From assembly GCF_023227875.1 (NCBI RefSeq), contig NZ_JALOCH010000021.1:1-24090 (forward strand): DNA of 24,090 nucleotides. The letters run 5' to 3'. The notes below the pieces were generated by a model. It did not search any database and had not been told where the DNA came from. It saw nothing but the letters and a program-made list of their open reading frames with translations. Numbering within the stretch: position 1 is the stretch's first letter; each line of letters starts with the position of its first letter. The position numbers and the translations under genes were made by a program. Positions 15,281 through 22,438 of the stretch are shown here, piece after piece. This stretch comes from Methanoregula sp. (GTDB lineage: Archaea; Halobacteriota; Methanomicrobia; Methanomicrobiales; Methanospirillaceae).

Positions 15281-15404
15281 TTCATATGATGTACAATCAT
15301 TTCAACAGGGAACTTTGCTCCCTGACTGCCCGGGAAAATATCCAGGAAAATATCAAAAAGGATTGCCAGACACGACTATGCCAGAAACGGATCGGAGGTA
15401 TTCA

Positions 15405-15470
15405 ATGGTAATAATTGATGGATTGAGATCCGGGATGTATTTTCAGCGATTCCAAAGCGGGGTTCTATGA
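15405..15470 (+). CDS. 21-residue leader ORF coupled to sufS
   Basis: An ATG at 15405 has a perfect GGAGG six bases upstream, better than the site before sufS itself. The frame ends with TGA in ATGA, where the ATG is the sufS start. This suggests that ribosomes translating the leader reinitiate on sufS. The peptide has no cysteine. The same frame is open from 15213 through the operator, but the ribosome binding site favours 15405. Confidence 0.45.
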   Translation: MVIIDGLRSGMYFQRFQSGVL

Positions 15471-16651
15471 CTTTTGACACTATCCGTAAGGATTTCCCTC
15501 TCCTCTCTGAAGTCTGTTACCTTGACAGTGCAGCTACGAGCCTCTCTCCGGAGCCGGTCCTTGAAGCAATGCTCGAATACGAGCACAAGTTCCGGGCAAA
15601 TGCCGGCCGGGGGGTCCACCGGATCGCCCAGCAGGCCTCCCAGAAGTACCGGGATGCCCACCTGAAGATCAGGAAATTCATTCATGCTTCGGAAGGTGAA
15701 CTGGTCTTAACTAAAAATTCCACCGAGGCAATCAATACAGTTGCATCGGGGCTCCCGTGGCAGAAGGGAGATCAGGTAATTGCCACGCTCCTTGAGCATC
15801 ACAGTAATCTCCTTCCCTGGATGCGTCTCCGCAACCGGTACGACATTGATCTCCAGCTCCTGACACCTGCAAGGGACGGCACCCTGGATCCAGCCGCCCT
15901 TGAGGCGATCATCACAAAGCAGACCCGCCTCGTTGCCATCAGCCAGACTTCGAATGTACTGGGAAATATCGTGCCCATCAGCGAGTTTGCCAAAATCTGC
16001 CGGGATTATGGGACACTCCTTCTCGTTGACGGATCCCAGTCGGTCCCGCACATGCCGGTGGATGTGGAACGCTTAGGCTGCGATTTCCTCTGTTTCTCAG
16101 GGCACAAGATGCTCGGTCCCACCGGTACCGGAGTCCTTTTCATGAAAACTCCCTGCCTTGAACCCCTTCTTGTGGGTGGAGGAAGCGTGGAACGGGTCAC
16201 TGCTGAGGGATACACCCTCACCGATGGGTACGAGCGTTACGAGGCCGGAACCCCGAATATTTCAGGGGCCATCGGTCTTGCCCGGGCTGTCGATTACCTG
16301 GAAGCGCTGGGTATGGAGAATATCCGGAACCACGAGCAGCAGATCACCCGGTACATTATCGAAGGACTTACCGGTATAGAGAACGTGGAGGTTTTTGGAC
16401 CCGGGCCGACCGGCAGCCGGATCGGGGTCATCTCGTTTGCCGTCAAGGGACTCAACCCCCACGATGTTGCGGTCATGCTAGACGGTGAGGCAAATGTTAT
16501 GGTACGGTCAGGCCATCACTGTTGCATGCCCCTTATGGAACACCTGAACTTGAAAGATGGCACGGTTCGGGCAAGCCTGCATTGCTATAACACGATCGAA
16601 GATGCGGAGCTGCTCGTAGACACCGTCAGGAAAATTGCCGGGGACTTTTAA
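15467..16651 (+). CDS. sufS: SufS/CsdA-type cysteine desulfurase
   Basis: Cysteine desulfurases take sulfur from cysteine onto an active-site cysteine as persulfide. The 394-residue protein is of the SufS/Csd group: NAGRGVHRIAQQAS near residue 45, the PLP lysine Lys214 in FSGHKMLGPTG, YERYEAGTPN near 255 and the catalytic cysteine in RSGHHCCMPLM (Cys352 or Cys353; SufS normally has one Cys after GHHC). Length is typical for the family. It is the first large gene of a unit that continues with a 39-codon ORF and an E1-like enzyme, so its persulfide probably feeds the MoaD-like carrier or ThiI rather than a Suf scaffold; no sufB or sufC is in the window. Its promoter has a sulfur-regulon operator. 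Confidence 0.93.
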   Translation: MTFDTIRKDFPLLSEVCYLDSAATSLSPEPVLEAMLEYEHKFRANAGRGVHRIAQQASQKYRDAHLKIRKFIHASEGELVLTKNSTEAINTVASGLPWQKGDQVIATLLEHHSNLLPWMRLRNRYDIDLQLLTPARDGTLDPAALEAIITKQTRLVAISQTSNVLGNIVPISEFAKICRDYGTLLLVDGSQSVPHMPVDVERLGCDFLCFSGHKMLGPTGTGVLFMKTPCLEPLLVGGGSVERVTAEGYTLTDGYERYEAGTPNISGAIGLARAVDYLEALGMENIRNHEQQITRYIIEGLTGIENVEVFGPGPTGSRIGVISFAVKGLNPHDVAVMLDGEANVMVRSGHHCCMPLMEHLNLKDGTVRASLHCYNTIEDAELLVDTVRKIAGDF

Positions 16652-16672
16652 CATCGGAAAACCGGGGAACAT

Positions 16673-16792
16673 ATGTCGGAGCATTCACCAGTGCAGAGCA
16701 GATATCAGGACTCTTTCGATCATGAACGGAGTGGCGGGAATGAGGAACACGTTTCCGGTCAGGTACCGGATGAAGAGGAGATGACGGGATGA
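16673..16792 (+). CDS. 39-residue acidic ORF between sufS and the E1-like gene
   Basis: An ATG at 16673, with GGGGAA upstream, opens 39 codons that end in ATGA, the ATG being the start of the E1-like gene. The peptide is rich in Glu, Ser, Asp and Gly and has no cysteine or hydrophobic segment. The exact overlap argues for translational coupling. It resembles the arrangement before sufS, where a short ORF also overlaps the next start codon. The function is unknown. Confidence 0.45.
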   Translation: MSEHSPVQSRYQDSFDHERSGGNEEHVSGQVPDEEEMTG

Positions 16793-17859
16793 TACCCACA
16801 GAAAAAGATGATACCGGATCCGTTCCGGATTCCCGCAATCCGACAAAGAACCGGTACTGCCGCCAGATCATCCTTCCCGAAATTGGGACAGAGGGGCAAA
16901 AAAAATTCAAAGAGAGTCGGGCAGTCATCGTGGGCCTTGGGGCAACAGGAAGTTCCGTGGCCAATTCACTGGTGCGGGCGGGGATTGGACAGGTTGTTTT
17001 GATCGACCGTGATCTGGTTGAACTGCATAACCTGCAGCGGCAGATCCTGTACAGCGAGGAAGATCTGAACCGCCCCAAGGCTGTAGCCGCTGCTGAGATC
17101 CTGCAAAAGATCAATTCGTCCGTTGAGATTGAGGCACAGGTAAAAGACTTCAACATATCGAATGCCGAAAAACTCCTTGAAGGTGCGGACGTGGTAATGG
17201 ACGGGACCGACAACCTCCAGACCCGTTTCCTCATCAACGATATCTGCGTAAAGAACAGCATCCCCTGGATCTATGCCGGCGTCGTCGGGACCGGTGGCAT
17301 GGTGATGCCCATCATTCCCGGCAAAACTCCCTGTTTCCGGTGTCTCGTTCCCTCGCTCCCCGGACCCGGCCTGTTGCAGACATGCGACATTGCAGGAGTT
17401 TTAAATACAGTGCCTCCCCTCATCGCCTCTATTGAGTGTACCTTTGCGTACCAAATCCTGACGGGACAGTTCGACCCAAAGGATGAGATCTCGTACATGA
17501 TACATATTGATGGATGGCGGAACACATTCGATCGGGTAGCAGTTGGGAGACGACCGGACTGCCCGTGTTGCGTACATGGTCAGATGGATTTTCTGGATGC
17601 GGTCTCCCGGGAGATGATAACATCACTCTGTGGGAGAGACGCGATCCAGATCATCCCCTCATCCCCGATGGAGATCACTCTGGAAGATCTTGAACTCCGG
17701 TTATCAAGGCTTGGCGAGGTACGTCTCCACCCGTACATGCTCACCTTCCGGTCCGGAACAGAAGAGATCTCAGTTTTCCGTGACGGACGGGCAATCATCA
17801 AGGGAACCAGAGATGAGGCTATGGCCCGTTCTGTCTATGCACGGTATATAGGATTGTAG
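16789..17859 (+). CDS. E1-like MoeB/ThiF/UbaA-family adenylyltransferase
   Basis: This 356-residue enzyme should activate the C-terminal glycine of MoaD/ThiS/SAMP proteins with ATP. It has RQIILPEIGTEGQKKF near residue 25, the nucleotide loop GLGATGS (49-55), IDRDLVELHNLQRQ (72-85), the zinc pairs Cys182/Cys185 (CFRC) and Cys258/Cys261 (CPCC), and the conserved thioester cysteine Cys199 (QTCDIAGVL). Residues of about 295-356 form an extra C-terminal domain ending FRDGRAIIKGTRDEAMA, as in some bacterial ThiF proteins, instead of a rhodanese domain. GAGGAG lies before the ATG. In one unit with the desulfurase and close to the MoaD-like gene, it completes a sulfur-activation module. Confidence 0.92.
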   Translation: MIPTEKDDTGSVPDSRNPTKNRYCRQIILPEIGTEGQKKFKESRAVIVGLGATGSSVANSLVRAGIGQVVLIDRDLVELHNLQRQILYSEEDLNRPKAVAAAEILQKINSSVEIEAQVKDFNISNAEKLLEGADVVMDGTDNLQTRFLINDICVKNSIPWIYAGVVGTGGMVMPIIPGKTPCFRCLVPSLPGPGLLQTCDIAGVLNTVPPLIASIECTFAYQILTGQFDPKDEISYMIHIDGWRNTFDRVAVGRRPDCPCCVHGQMDFLDAVSREMITSLCGRDAIQIIPSSPMEITLEDLELRLSRLGEVRLHPYMLTFRSGTEEISVFRDGRAIIKGTRDEAMARSVYARYIGL

Positions 17860-17932
17860 GTAATTTGTGGAGCCGGATCCAAAAGTTCCGTCCTCAATTC
17901 GTTGACCCCTCTCTTTTTCCTGCTTACGGGAG

Positions 17933-18238
17933 TTACTTTTTCAGAGATCCAGAATCCCGGTGCTTTCGTATCGCAGGTGTTCCTTCCAGCCATCCGGCAA
18001 TACGCCCGGCCTGCTCGCGGGCAACGTCTCCCGAATCGGTCTTGAGGATGAGCCTTCCGTCCTTGTGGATCGAGACCTCACATTGATCGCTTACGATCAA
18101 CATAATCCCTGCGTGGGTAATGATCGTGCAGACTTTTCTAAAAATGTCCTCACACAGGTCAAGGTCGAGAGTGAACCGCTCCCGGGGAATTGCTTCGAAA
18201 GCGGCCGATGTTTTACAGGGCTTCAGGACCGAATACAT
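17933..18238 (-). CDS. 101-residue protein like the E1 C-terminal domain, coupled to thiI
   Basis: No named family is recognised, but residues of about 45-85 (LIVSDQCEVSIHKDGRLI followed by KTDSGDVAREQAGRIAGWL) align by eye with the C-terminal domain of the E1-like enzyme 0.1 kb away (LTFRSGTEEISVFRDGRAI, then KGTRDEAMARSVYARYIGL). The shared pattern is two strands around a DGR turn and an amphipathic helix. The start ATG at 18238 lies inside the end of thiI with GGAAGG upstream, so translation is coupled to thiI. Cysteines at about positions 8, 29, 37 and 53 could take part in sulfur transfer. I infer that it serves ThiI as the fused domain serves the E1 enzyme. Confidence 0.75.
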   Translation of the reverse strand: MYSVLKPCKTSAAFEAIPRERFTLDLDLCEDIFRKVCTIITHAGIMLIVSDQCEVSIHKDGRLILKTDSGDVAREQAGRIAGWLEGTPAIRKHRDSGSLKK

Positions 18239-18851
18239 ACATCCCTTCCAGTGATTTTTCTACTAGAGAATCGATATCAATTTTGCTTTCCTCATTGAGG
18301 ACATCTTCCGGCTTTGCGGCAGTCGAGGGTTGTTTGGGAACGATGGTGCAGCAAAGGCCCGGGAGCGTGGAGATCTCGTACGTGCCAATCTTACGGGCGA
18401 TAGTAATGATCTCTTCTTTGTCAAAACCAATGAGAGGGCGGATGACCGGATACTTTATGGCCCGGTTCACTACCGAAAGATTCTGGAGTGTCTGCGAAGC
18501 CACCTGCCCCACCGATTCCCCGGTCAGGATCCCGTCAGCACCTTCTCGTTCTGCAATCCGTTCCGCGATACGGTACATCATTCTCCGGCAGAAAAGACAG
18601 TGCAGGTGACGGTTACAGTTCCGTGCAATGGTGATGTGGTTAGGTCCGTGGGGAACCACGTAGGTCTTGATCGGTGTTCCGGTCAATGTCCGGAGGTGCC
18701 GGACCAGGTTCAAAGTCTTGTCTAAATTTTTTTCATCGGTAAAGGGCCGGTTGTCCATATGGACTGCAACGATCTCAACACCGCGACGGATCATGAGGTA
18801 CGTTGCCACCGGTGAGTCGATTCCTCCCGAGATCAGAGATATAAGTTTCAT
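18213..18851 (-). CDS. thiI: ThiI-like PP-loop sulfurtransferase without NFLD/THUMP domains
   Basis: ThiI adenylates uridine 8 of tRNA for 4-thiouridine formation. The 212-residue protein is the PP-loop catalytic half only: SGGIDSPVA (8-16) binds ATP, a Cys cluster follows (Cys79, Cys85, Cys88 in HCLFCRR), then TGESVGQVASQT (110-121) and LPGLCCTIVPKQPST with Cys167/Cys168 at the site of the sulfur-relay cysteine of ThiI. Archaeal ThiI normally has N-terminal NFLD and THUMP domains for tRNA binding, absent here. The ATG at 18851 has the very strong ribosome binding site GGAGGGAG, so the short form is real and not a misplaced start. Its promoter bears a perfect regulon operator. Confidence 0.85.
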   Translation of the reverse strand: MKLISLISGGIDSPVATYLMIRRGVEIVAVHMDNRPFTDEKNLDKTLNLVRHLRTLTGTPIKTYVVPHGPNHITIARNCNRHLHCLFCRRMMYRIAERIAEREGADGILTGESVGQVASQTLQNLSVVNRAIKYPVIRPLIGFDKEEIITIARKIGTYEISTLPGLCCTIVPKQPSTAAKPEDVLNEESKIDIDSLVEKSLEGMYVFGPEAL

Positions 18852-19004
18852 AATGATGCTCCCTCCTGCAAAGCAGAGGTCTGTTCTCACCGCAGGAAAT
18901 TGTATGTTCAAGGGTAAACTCATCAGAAAGGAAAAACGAGTATTTGCACTCATCGTTTCCGTGCTGTGGACTGACACCTGCTGTTGGTCAGGCCCCCGGC
19001 GGAG

Positions 19005-19041
19005 TTCACAATTGTGAATTACCTAAGTATGTCATTTTTAT
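19005..19041 (-). promoter_or_regulatory. thiI promoter and perfect operator
   Basis: On the minus strand ATAAAAAT (19041-19034) is a TATA box. The perfect 14-bp palindrome TTCACAATTGTGAA lies at 19005-19018, its centre about 26 bp further on, exactly where transcription should start. The leader to thiI would be about 150 nt. The TATA box lies inside the 3' end of the gene fragment described next. Confidence 0.75.
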
Positions 19042-19333
19042 GAATACTTATAATTTCTGCATATTCTGATATCACTCCGTTGAGCAGGGAATTCATCACA
19101 ACGAGATATTTTGCAACCGGCACAATGGGCAGGGTACGACCCATACTGATCGTTTCAAACGCATAATTCGGATTCGTACGTGAGATCAACCGGGAACTCG
19201 TGAGTCGCAGTATCTCCGGTCCGTACGAACCGTACGCCAGCCCGGGATGGTTAAGATGCGATCCCGGTCCGGACTGCTCCTGAATCCGGCTGAAGATAAC
19301 GGCCTGCCAGGCATATTGTCTGGCTTCACAACA
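19019..19333 (-). pseudogene. Start-less coding fragment of 104 codons
   Basis: On the minus strand a frame is open from just after a TAA at 19336-19334 to a TAA at 19021-19019. No start codon with a ribosome binding site is present near its beginning. Codon use looks coding (GCC, ATC, CTG, CGG, GGA) and the product has a natural composition, with stretches such as GLAYGSYGPEILRLTSSRL and GRTLPIVPVAKYLVVMN. I do not recognise the family. It is probably the C-terminal remnant of a decayed gene. The thiI promoter lies in and just after its 3' end. Confidence 0.4.
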
Positions 19334-19418
19334 TTACTCGTTTGGAGAAAAAGGCCATGAGTGCTTCCGGACCCTCATCCCAATCTTAAGATACTCTCAA
19401 AATTCGTGTAGTGAAACT

Positions 19419-19474
19419 GCCCTGTTCTCCTTTGCTGCTCCCTAGGAGATCAGGGCATTTTTACTTAAAAAAAA
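19419..19474 (-). terminator. T8 tract and strong hairpin after the Lrp-like gene
   Basis: On the minus strand eight T residues (19474-19467) follow the stop codon of the gene at 19486 by 11 bases and should end its transcript. Next to it is an interrupted stem: GCCCTG (19419-19424) with CAGGGC (19451-19456), and CTCCT (19427-19431) with AGGAG (19444-19448). On the plus strand this stem is followed by ATTTTTAC, so it could act in both directions. Confidence 0.55.
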
Positions 19475-19485
19475 TGTTAAGGCGA

Positions 19486-19722
19486 TCAAGCCCACTCAAA
19501 CACAAAGTCTGTTACCGTCTTTTTTATCCCCTTCACCTTCCGGATCTCTCCTAACGTTTTGGTCACGATCTCTTCATAATTTTTACCTTCGACCAGGGCC
19601 ACAAGATCCTGTGATCCTGTTACAAAGTCTGCACTTTTTACTCCGGTAATCTTTTTCAGTGCAGCTTTTACTTCCTTCTCTTTTCCCGTATCGATATCAA
19701 TTTTCAGATATGCGTTTGCCAT
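19486..19722 (-). CDS. Stand-alone Lrp/AsnC effector-binding (RAM) domain protein
   Basis: The whole 78-residue protein corresponds to the RAM (AsnC ligand-binding) domain: YLKIDIDTGKEKEVKAALKK, then KSADFVTGSQDLVALVEGK and the closing KTVTDFVFEWA strand. There is no helix-turn-helix, so it cannot bind DNA on its own. Such proteins bind amino acids as dimers to decamers and may pair with full-length Lrp regulators. In this setting a ligand such as cysteine, methionine or serine is plausible but unproven. GGAG lies 12 bases before the ATG at 19722. A cluster of repeated half-sites upstream suggests its own control. Confidence 0.88.
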   Translation of the reverse strand: MANAYLKIDIDTGKEKEVKAALKKITGVKSADFVTGSQDLVALVEGKNYEEIVTKTLGEIRKVKGIKKTVTDFVFEWA

Positions 19723-19756
19723 TTTTAGTCAACTCCAGTTGTTGTATTACCTGATA

Positions 19757-19799
19757 TGTCGTGTCAAAGATTGATACACGACAGACGATTTTGATACAC
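19757..19799. promoter_or_regulatory. Inverted and direct repeats upstream of the RAM-domain gene
   Basis: TGTCGTGT (19757-19764) and ACACGACA (19776-19783) are perfect inverted arms. TTGATACAC occurs twice, at 19771-19779 and 19791-19799, exactly 20 bp apart, and GTGTCAA at 19761-19767 is a related reverse copy. Such phased half-sites are typical of oligomeric regulators including Lrp-type proteins. Confidence 0.4.
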
Positions 19800-20045
19800 T
19801 ACCCAAGAACCTTTTCCGGAATTATTCGTCCGGATTGAACGGGTTTATACCGGGAGATTTTTGGGAATTTTTCAAAATCCTCAACAACGTTATCTAATTG
19901 AATGGTATTTATCACTGGAGAAATCCGTAAAAACAGCCCCAATCGATTAAAAATCATATTAAATGCGGCAGGATAGTGTTCTCTCGATTATGGAACTATT
20001 ACCTTTAATCATATTAATATGCAATTTTTGCCTCTAAATTATTCC

Positions 20046-20060
20046 TTATATGCATAAAAG
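20046..20060 (+). promoter_or_regulatory. TATA region for the gene at 20078
   Basis: TTATATGC (20046-20053) or CATAAAAG (20053-20060) would start transcription at about 20072-20080, so the message is probably leaderless or nearly so. This agrees with the lack of a ribosome binding site before the ATG. Confidence 0.5.
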
Positions 20061-20077
20061 ACGACCTTATACTAACC

Positions 20078-20434
20078 ATGCAGACAACTATAGACCGCGA
20101 GAATCGCCTGAAATACCGGCAGAAAATTCTCCACAACCTGTCTTCCATCGTCACCGCGGTTGACGAGCTTGACAGAGAAGCTGCTGCTGTAAGGAACCAT
20201 CTGCACCTGCACGATCGGTTCTTCTTTCAGCATGCGGCGAACCTCCATGAGGATGAAACGTACGGCTCAGCTGAGGATCTCGATACCCTGTACCAGGACA
20301 CCTGCCAGATGCTTGACCGGCTCGTACAGGCCCGCACCCACATGAACACCGTCTGCACCCTCATGCACTACTATGATTATTCAACCAATCCCATCTTCCA
20401 GGAATTTGCAGCAAAGGAGGCGGAGCAGCTGTGA
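20078..20434 (+). CDS. Helical protein of unknown function
   Basis: I do not recognise this 118-residue protein. It appears entirely alpha-helical, with heptad-like stretches such as LKYRQKILHNLSSIVTAVDE and LDTLYQDTCQMLDRLVQAR. A His-rich middle section (HLHLHDRFFFQHAANLHED), together with His, Asp and Glu in the second half, could bind metal in a four-helix bundle. There is no signal peptide. The stop codon overlaps the GTG start of the next gene (GTGA), so the two are coupled. Codon use fits the chromosome. Confidence 0.7.
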   Translation: MQTTIDRENRLKYRQKILHNLSSIVTAVDELDREAAAVRNHLHLHDRFFFQHAANLHEDETYGSAEDLDTLYQDTCQMLDRLVQARTHMNTVCTLMHYYDYSTNPIFQEFAAKEAEQL

Positions 20435-20658
20435 CCTACGGAACAATCGGGTTCGGGTTCTTCCGGGATACCGCCCGTTTCAGGCAGCATGTCCTGTACT
20501 GGCACATTATCCCTTCAAGCACGGAACTGGGGTACCAGTGCCCGGGAAAAACAATTCCCGTATCGCTGGAATCCTATGCAGAAGGTATCCGGATCCAGGA
20601 GCACCTGGTCTTTGTCGGTGCTGCCGGGGAAGTGGCAAGAAGCAGATCTCCGGCCTGA
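20431..20658 (+). CDS. Small protein of unknown function coupled to the preceding gene
   Basis: The 75-residue product starts with GTG in a four-base overlap with the previous stop, preceded by AAAGGAGG inside the upstream gene, a strong ribosome binding site. It is rich in aromatic residues in its first half (YGTIGFGFFRDTARFRQHVLYWH) and has one cysteine. No domain is recognised. A T-rich stretch at about 20701-20718 may terminate the two-gene transcript. Confidence 0.6.
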   Translation: MTYGTIGFGFFRDTARFRQHVLYWHIIPSSTELGYQCPGKTIPVSLESYAEGIRIQEHLVFVGAAGEVARSRSPA

Positions 20659-20820
20659 TGACTCATACTAATCCGTAAACAGGAGAAAATTCTCCAAATC
20701 TCTTTTTCTTTTTCCATGAAATCGTTTTAAGGCGACACATATTCCCGGATTATCCAGCCGGGGATACAGACCTGACGATCTCTTTACGGGAAGAGGGGAT
20801 CAGTACCTTCCCATTGTTCA

Positions 20821-22095
20821 TCACTGCTTTAACAATTCCCGCTGATGGCGGGGGATTACGATAAAAAAGTACCAGCAGATCGTGATGACCAGCGGATACA
20901 TGACCGCCCACCCGACAAACAAAAATATCGCGATAGTCAGGACTAAGGAAATGACGCTGATCATCACTCCGTACCTGCTGTCTTTTAAGAGGACAATGCC
21001 GGCGGCACAACCGCCAATATAAGTCAGGATGAAGGTGCCGCTCGGAATCTGGATCAGCGTGGAGAGCGAGACGAGCCGGGTGCTGAACACAATCAGCAGA
21101 ATTGTAAAACATACCGAAAGGAACAGGAGACCTCCCAAAGGTGTATGGTATTTTTCGGATCTGCGGGCCAGCAGGTGTGGTGCAAACCCGTTGGTAGCCA
21201 GTGAACACGCAAGACGGGAGGCAGCCCCGATGTAGGCGATGGCCGGTGCCATGCAGATGAAGAGGGCCGCGACACCGGTGACTATAGCACCGGATGGGCC
21301 GAACGAGGTTTTAATGATGTGGACCAGCGACACATCGGAGAGAGCCTGGCCATAACTGTGCGTCCCGACTACCACAAAAGCCGTGAGAAAATAAAGGATG
21401 CTGATGATCGCAGCGGCAATCAGGGTCCCCCGTATCGCGTCCCGCTGCGGGTCTTCAAACTCGCCGGAGATATGCGAAATCGCTTCCCAGCCTATGAAGC
21501 ACCAGAACAATACGGCTGATGCATGACCCACACTTTCCCAGCCATAGGGCATAAAAGGCGTGAAGTTGGCAGGTTCAATAGCAGTAAAACTTCCGAAAAG
21601 AGTGACGATGATGACGATAATTGTTGTCAGGACGACTGCCACCTGAACCTGACCGGTAATTTTCATGCCGGTATAATTGAGAAGAATGCCTGCGGACAGG
21701 ATAGCAATCGCAATCAGGAGCCGGAAGGTGTCCCCAAGACTGGCGGCTGCGCAGACATACCCGGCTCCCGTGAGAGCCAGGACCGGAGCACCGACAACGA
21801 CAGACAGGAGGAAGAACCAGCCGATCAATGAACCGAGCTGCGGGTTGAAGGCTTTTGAAACAAATGAGGAGACTCCCCCGGCATCAGGATACCGGGCAGA
21901 TAAGAGCCCCATGGTCAGGGCCATCGGCACGACCAGGACTGCCATCAGGCCCCATGCGATAAGGGAAGCAGGGCCGGCAAGTTCAGCGGCCAGCCCGGGG
22001 AGGATCAGGATACCCGAGCCAAGGACTGCTCCAGTATAGAGGGCAACAACCTGCGGCAGCCTGAGGATACCTTTGGTTTTCAGAGAGTCCTGCAC
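20821..22095 (-). CDS. APC-superfamily amino acid permease, YjeH-like
   Basis: The 424-residue protein has about twelve hydrophobic segments. It begins GILRLPQVVALYTGAVLGSGILILPGLAAELAG, with the unwound GSG(I) substrate-binding motif of APC transporters in helix 1, and continues with PDAGGVSSFV as in the YjeH subgroup. E. coli YjeH exports methionine and branched-chain amino acids, so a role in methionine or other neutral amino acid transport would fit the sulfur context. Direction and substrate cannot be read from sequence. The start is GTG at 22095 with AAGGGG upstream. Its promoter carries no copy of the regulon operator. Confidence 0.87.
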   Translation of the reverse strand: MQDSLKTKGILRLPQVVALYTGAVLGSGILILPGLAAELAGPASLIAWGLMAVLVVPMALTMGLLSARYPDAGGVSSFVSKAFNPQLGSLIGWFFLLSVVVGAPVLALTGAGYVCAAASLGDTFRLLIAIAILSAGILLNYTGMKITGQVQVAVVLTTIIVIIVTLFGSFTAIEPANFTPFMPYGWESVGHASAVLFWCFIGWEAISHISGEFEDPQRDAIRGTLIAAAIISILYFLTAFVVVGTHSYGQALSDVSLVHIIKTSFGPSGAIVTGVAALFICMAPAIAYIGAASRLACSLATNGFAPHLLARRSEKYHTPLGGLLFLSVCFTILLIVFSTRLVSLSTLIQIPSGTFILTYIGGCAAGIVLLKDSRYGVMISVISLVLTIAIFLFVGWAVMYPLVITICWYFFIVIPRHQRELLKQ

Positions 22096-22178
22096 GTTCC
22101 CCTTCCCCGAACCTTAAAAAAAATCTGCATTGTCCAGTATCCTGTTTCCTGTTTTTTAATTAAAAAATGGTGTCTCAT

Positions 22179-22186
22179 CTTATATA
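22179..22186 (-). promoter_or_regulatory. TATA box for the permease gene
   Basis: TATATAAG on the minus strand is a near-ideal archaeal TATA box and predicts a start near 22155. This lies at the 16-bp AT palindrome TTTTTTAATTAAAAAA (22152-22167), which could be a regulator site or simply an easily melted start region. Confidence 0.55.
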
Positions 22187-22341
22187 TCCCGGAACCGGAT
22201 TTCAATAAAAATGGAAATCGACTAAAATTATCAGCTATTTTTTGCGATAATGTGGGGCTTCAGCACCCATCACAGATCGATTCTCTAAAAAAATAATTGA
22301 TCGCACTATCCCAACAAATTGCGGTAATATCTGCCGCGAGG

Positions 22342-22394
22342 TTTATATTTATCGGGGCATAATCCCCAACATAAAAACATTCACAATTGTGAAT
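22342..22394 (+). promoter_or_regulatory. hdrD-like gene promoter and perfect 16-bp operator
   Basis: TTTATATT at 22342-22349 is the TATA box, predicting a start near 22373. ATTCACAATTGTGAAT at 22379-22394 is a perfect 16-bp palindrome, the best copy in the window. A small GGGG(CATAAT)CCCC hairpin (22354-22367) lies between them. A second TATA candidate, ATAAAAAC (22371-22378), abuts the operator directly. The remainder of 22187-22341 has no gene. Confidence 0.75.
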
Positions 22395-22438
22395 ATACCG
22401 GGCATACCGATTGATTACGATTTCAAAGCGTGAGCACC

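Larger units (their letters stand above)
19723..20077. other. Intergenic region between two divergent genes
   Basis: No gene is seen. It contains the half-site array at 19757-19799, an 11-bp direct repeat AATCATATTAA at 19952-19962 and 20007-20017 (55 bp apart), and the TATA box of the gene at 20078. The right half is AT-rich, as expected of an archaeal promoter region. Confidence 0.6.
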
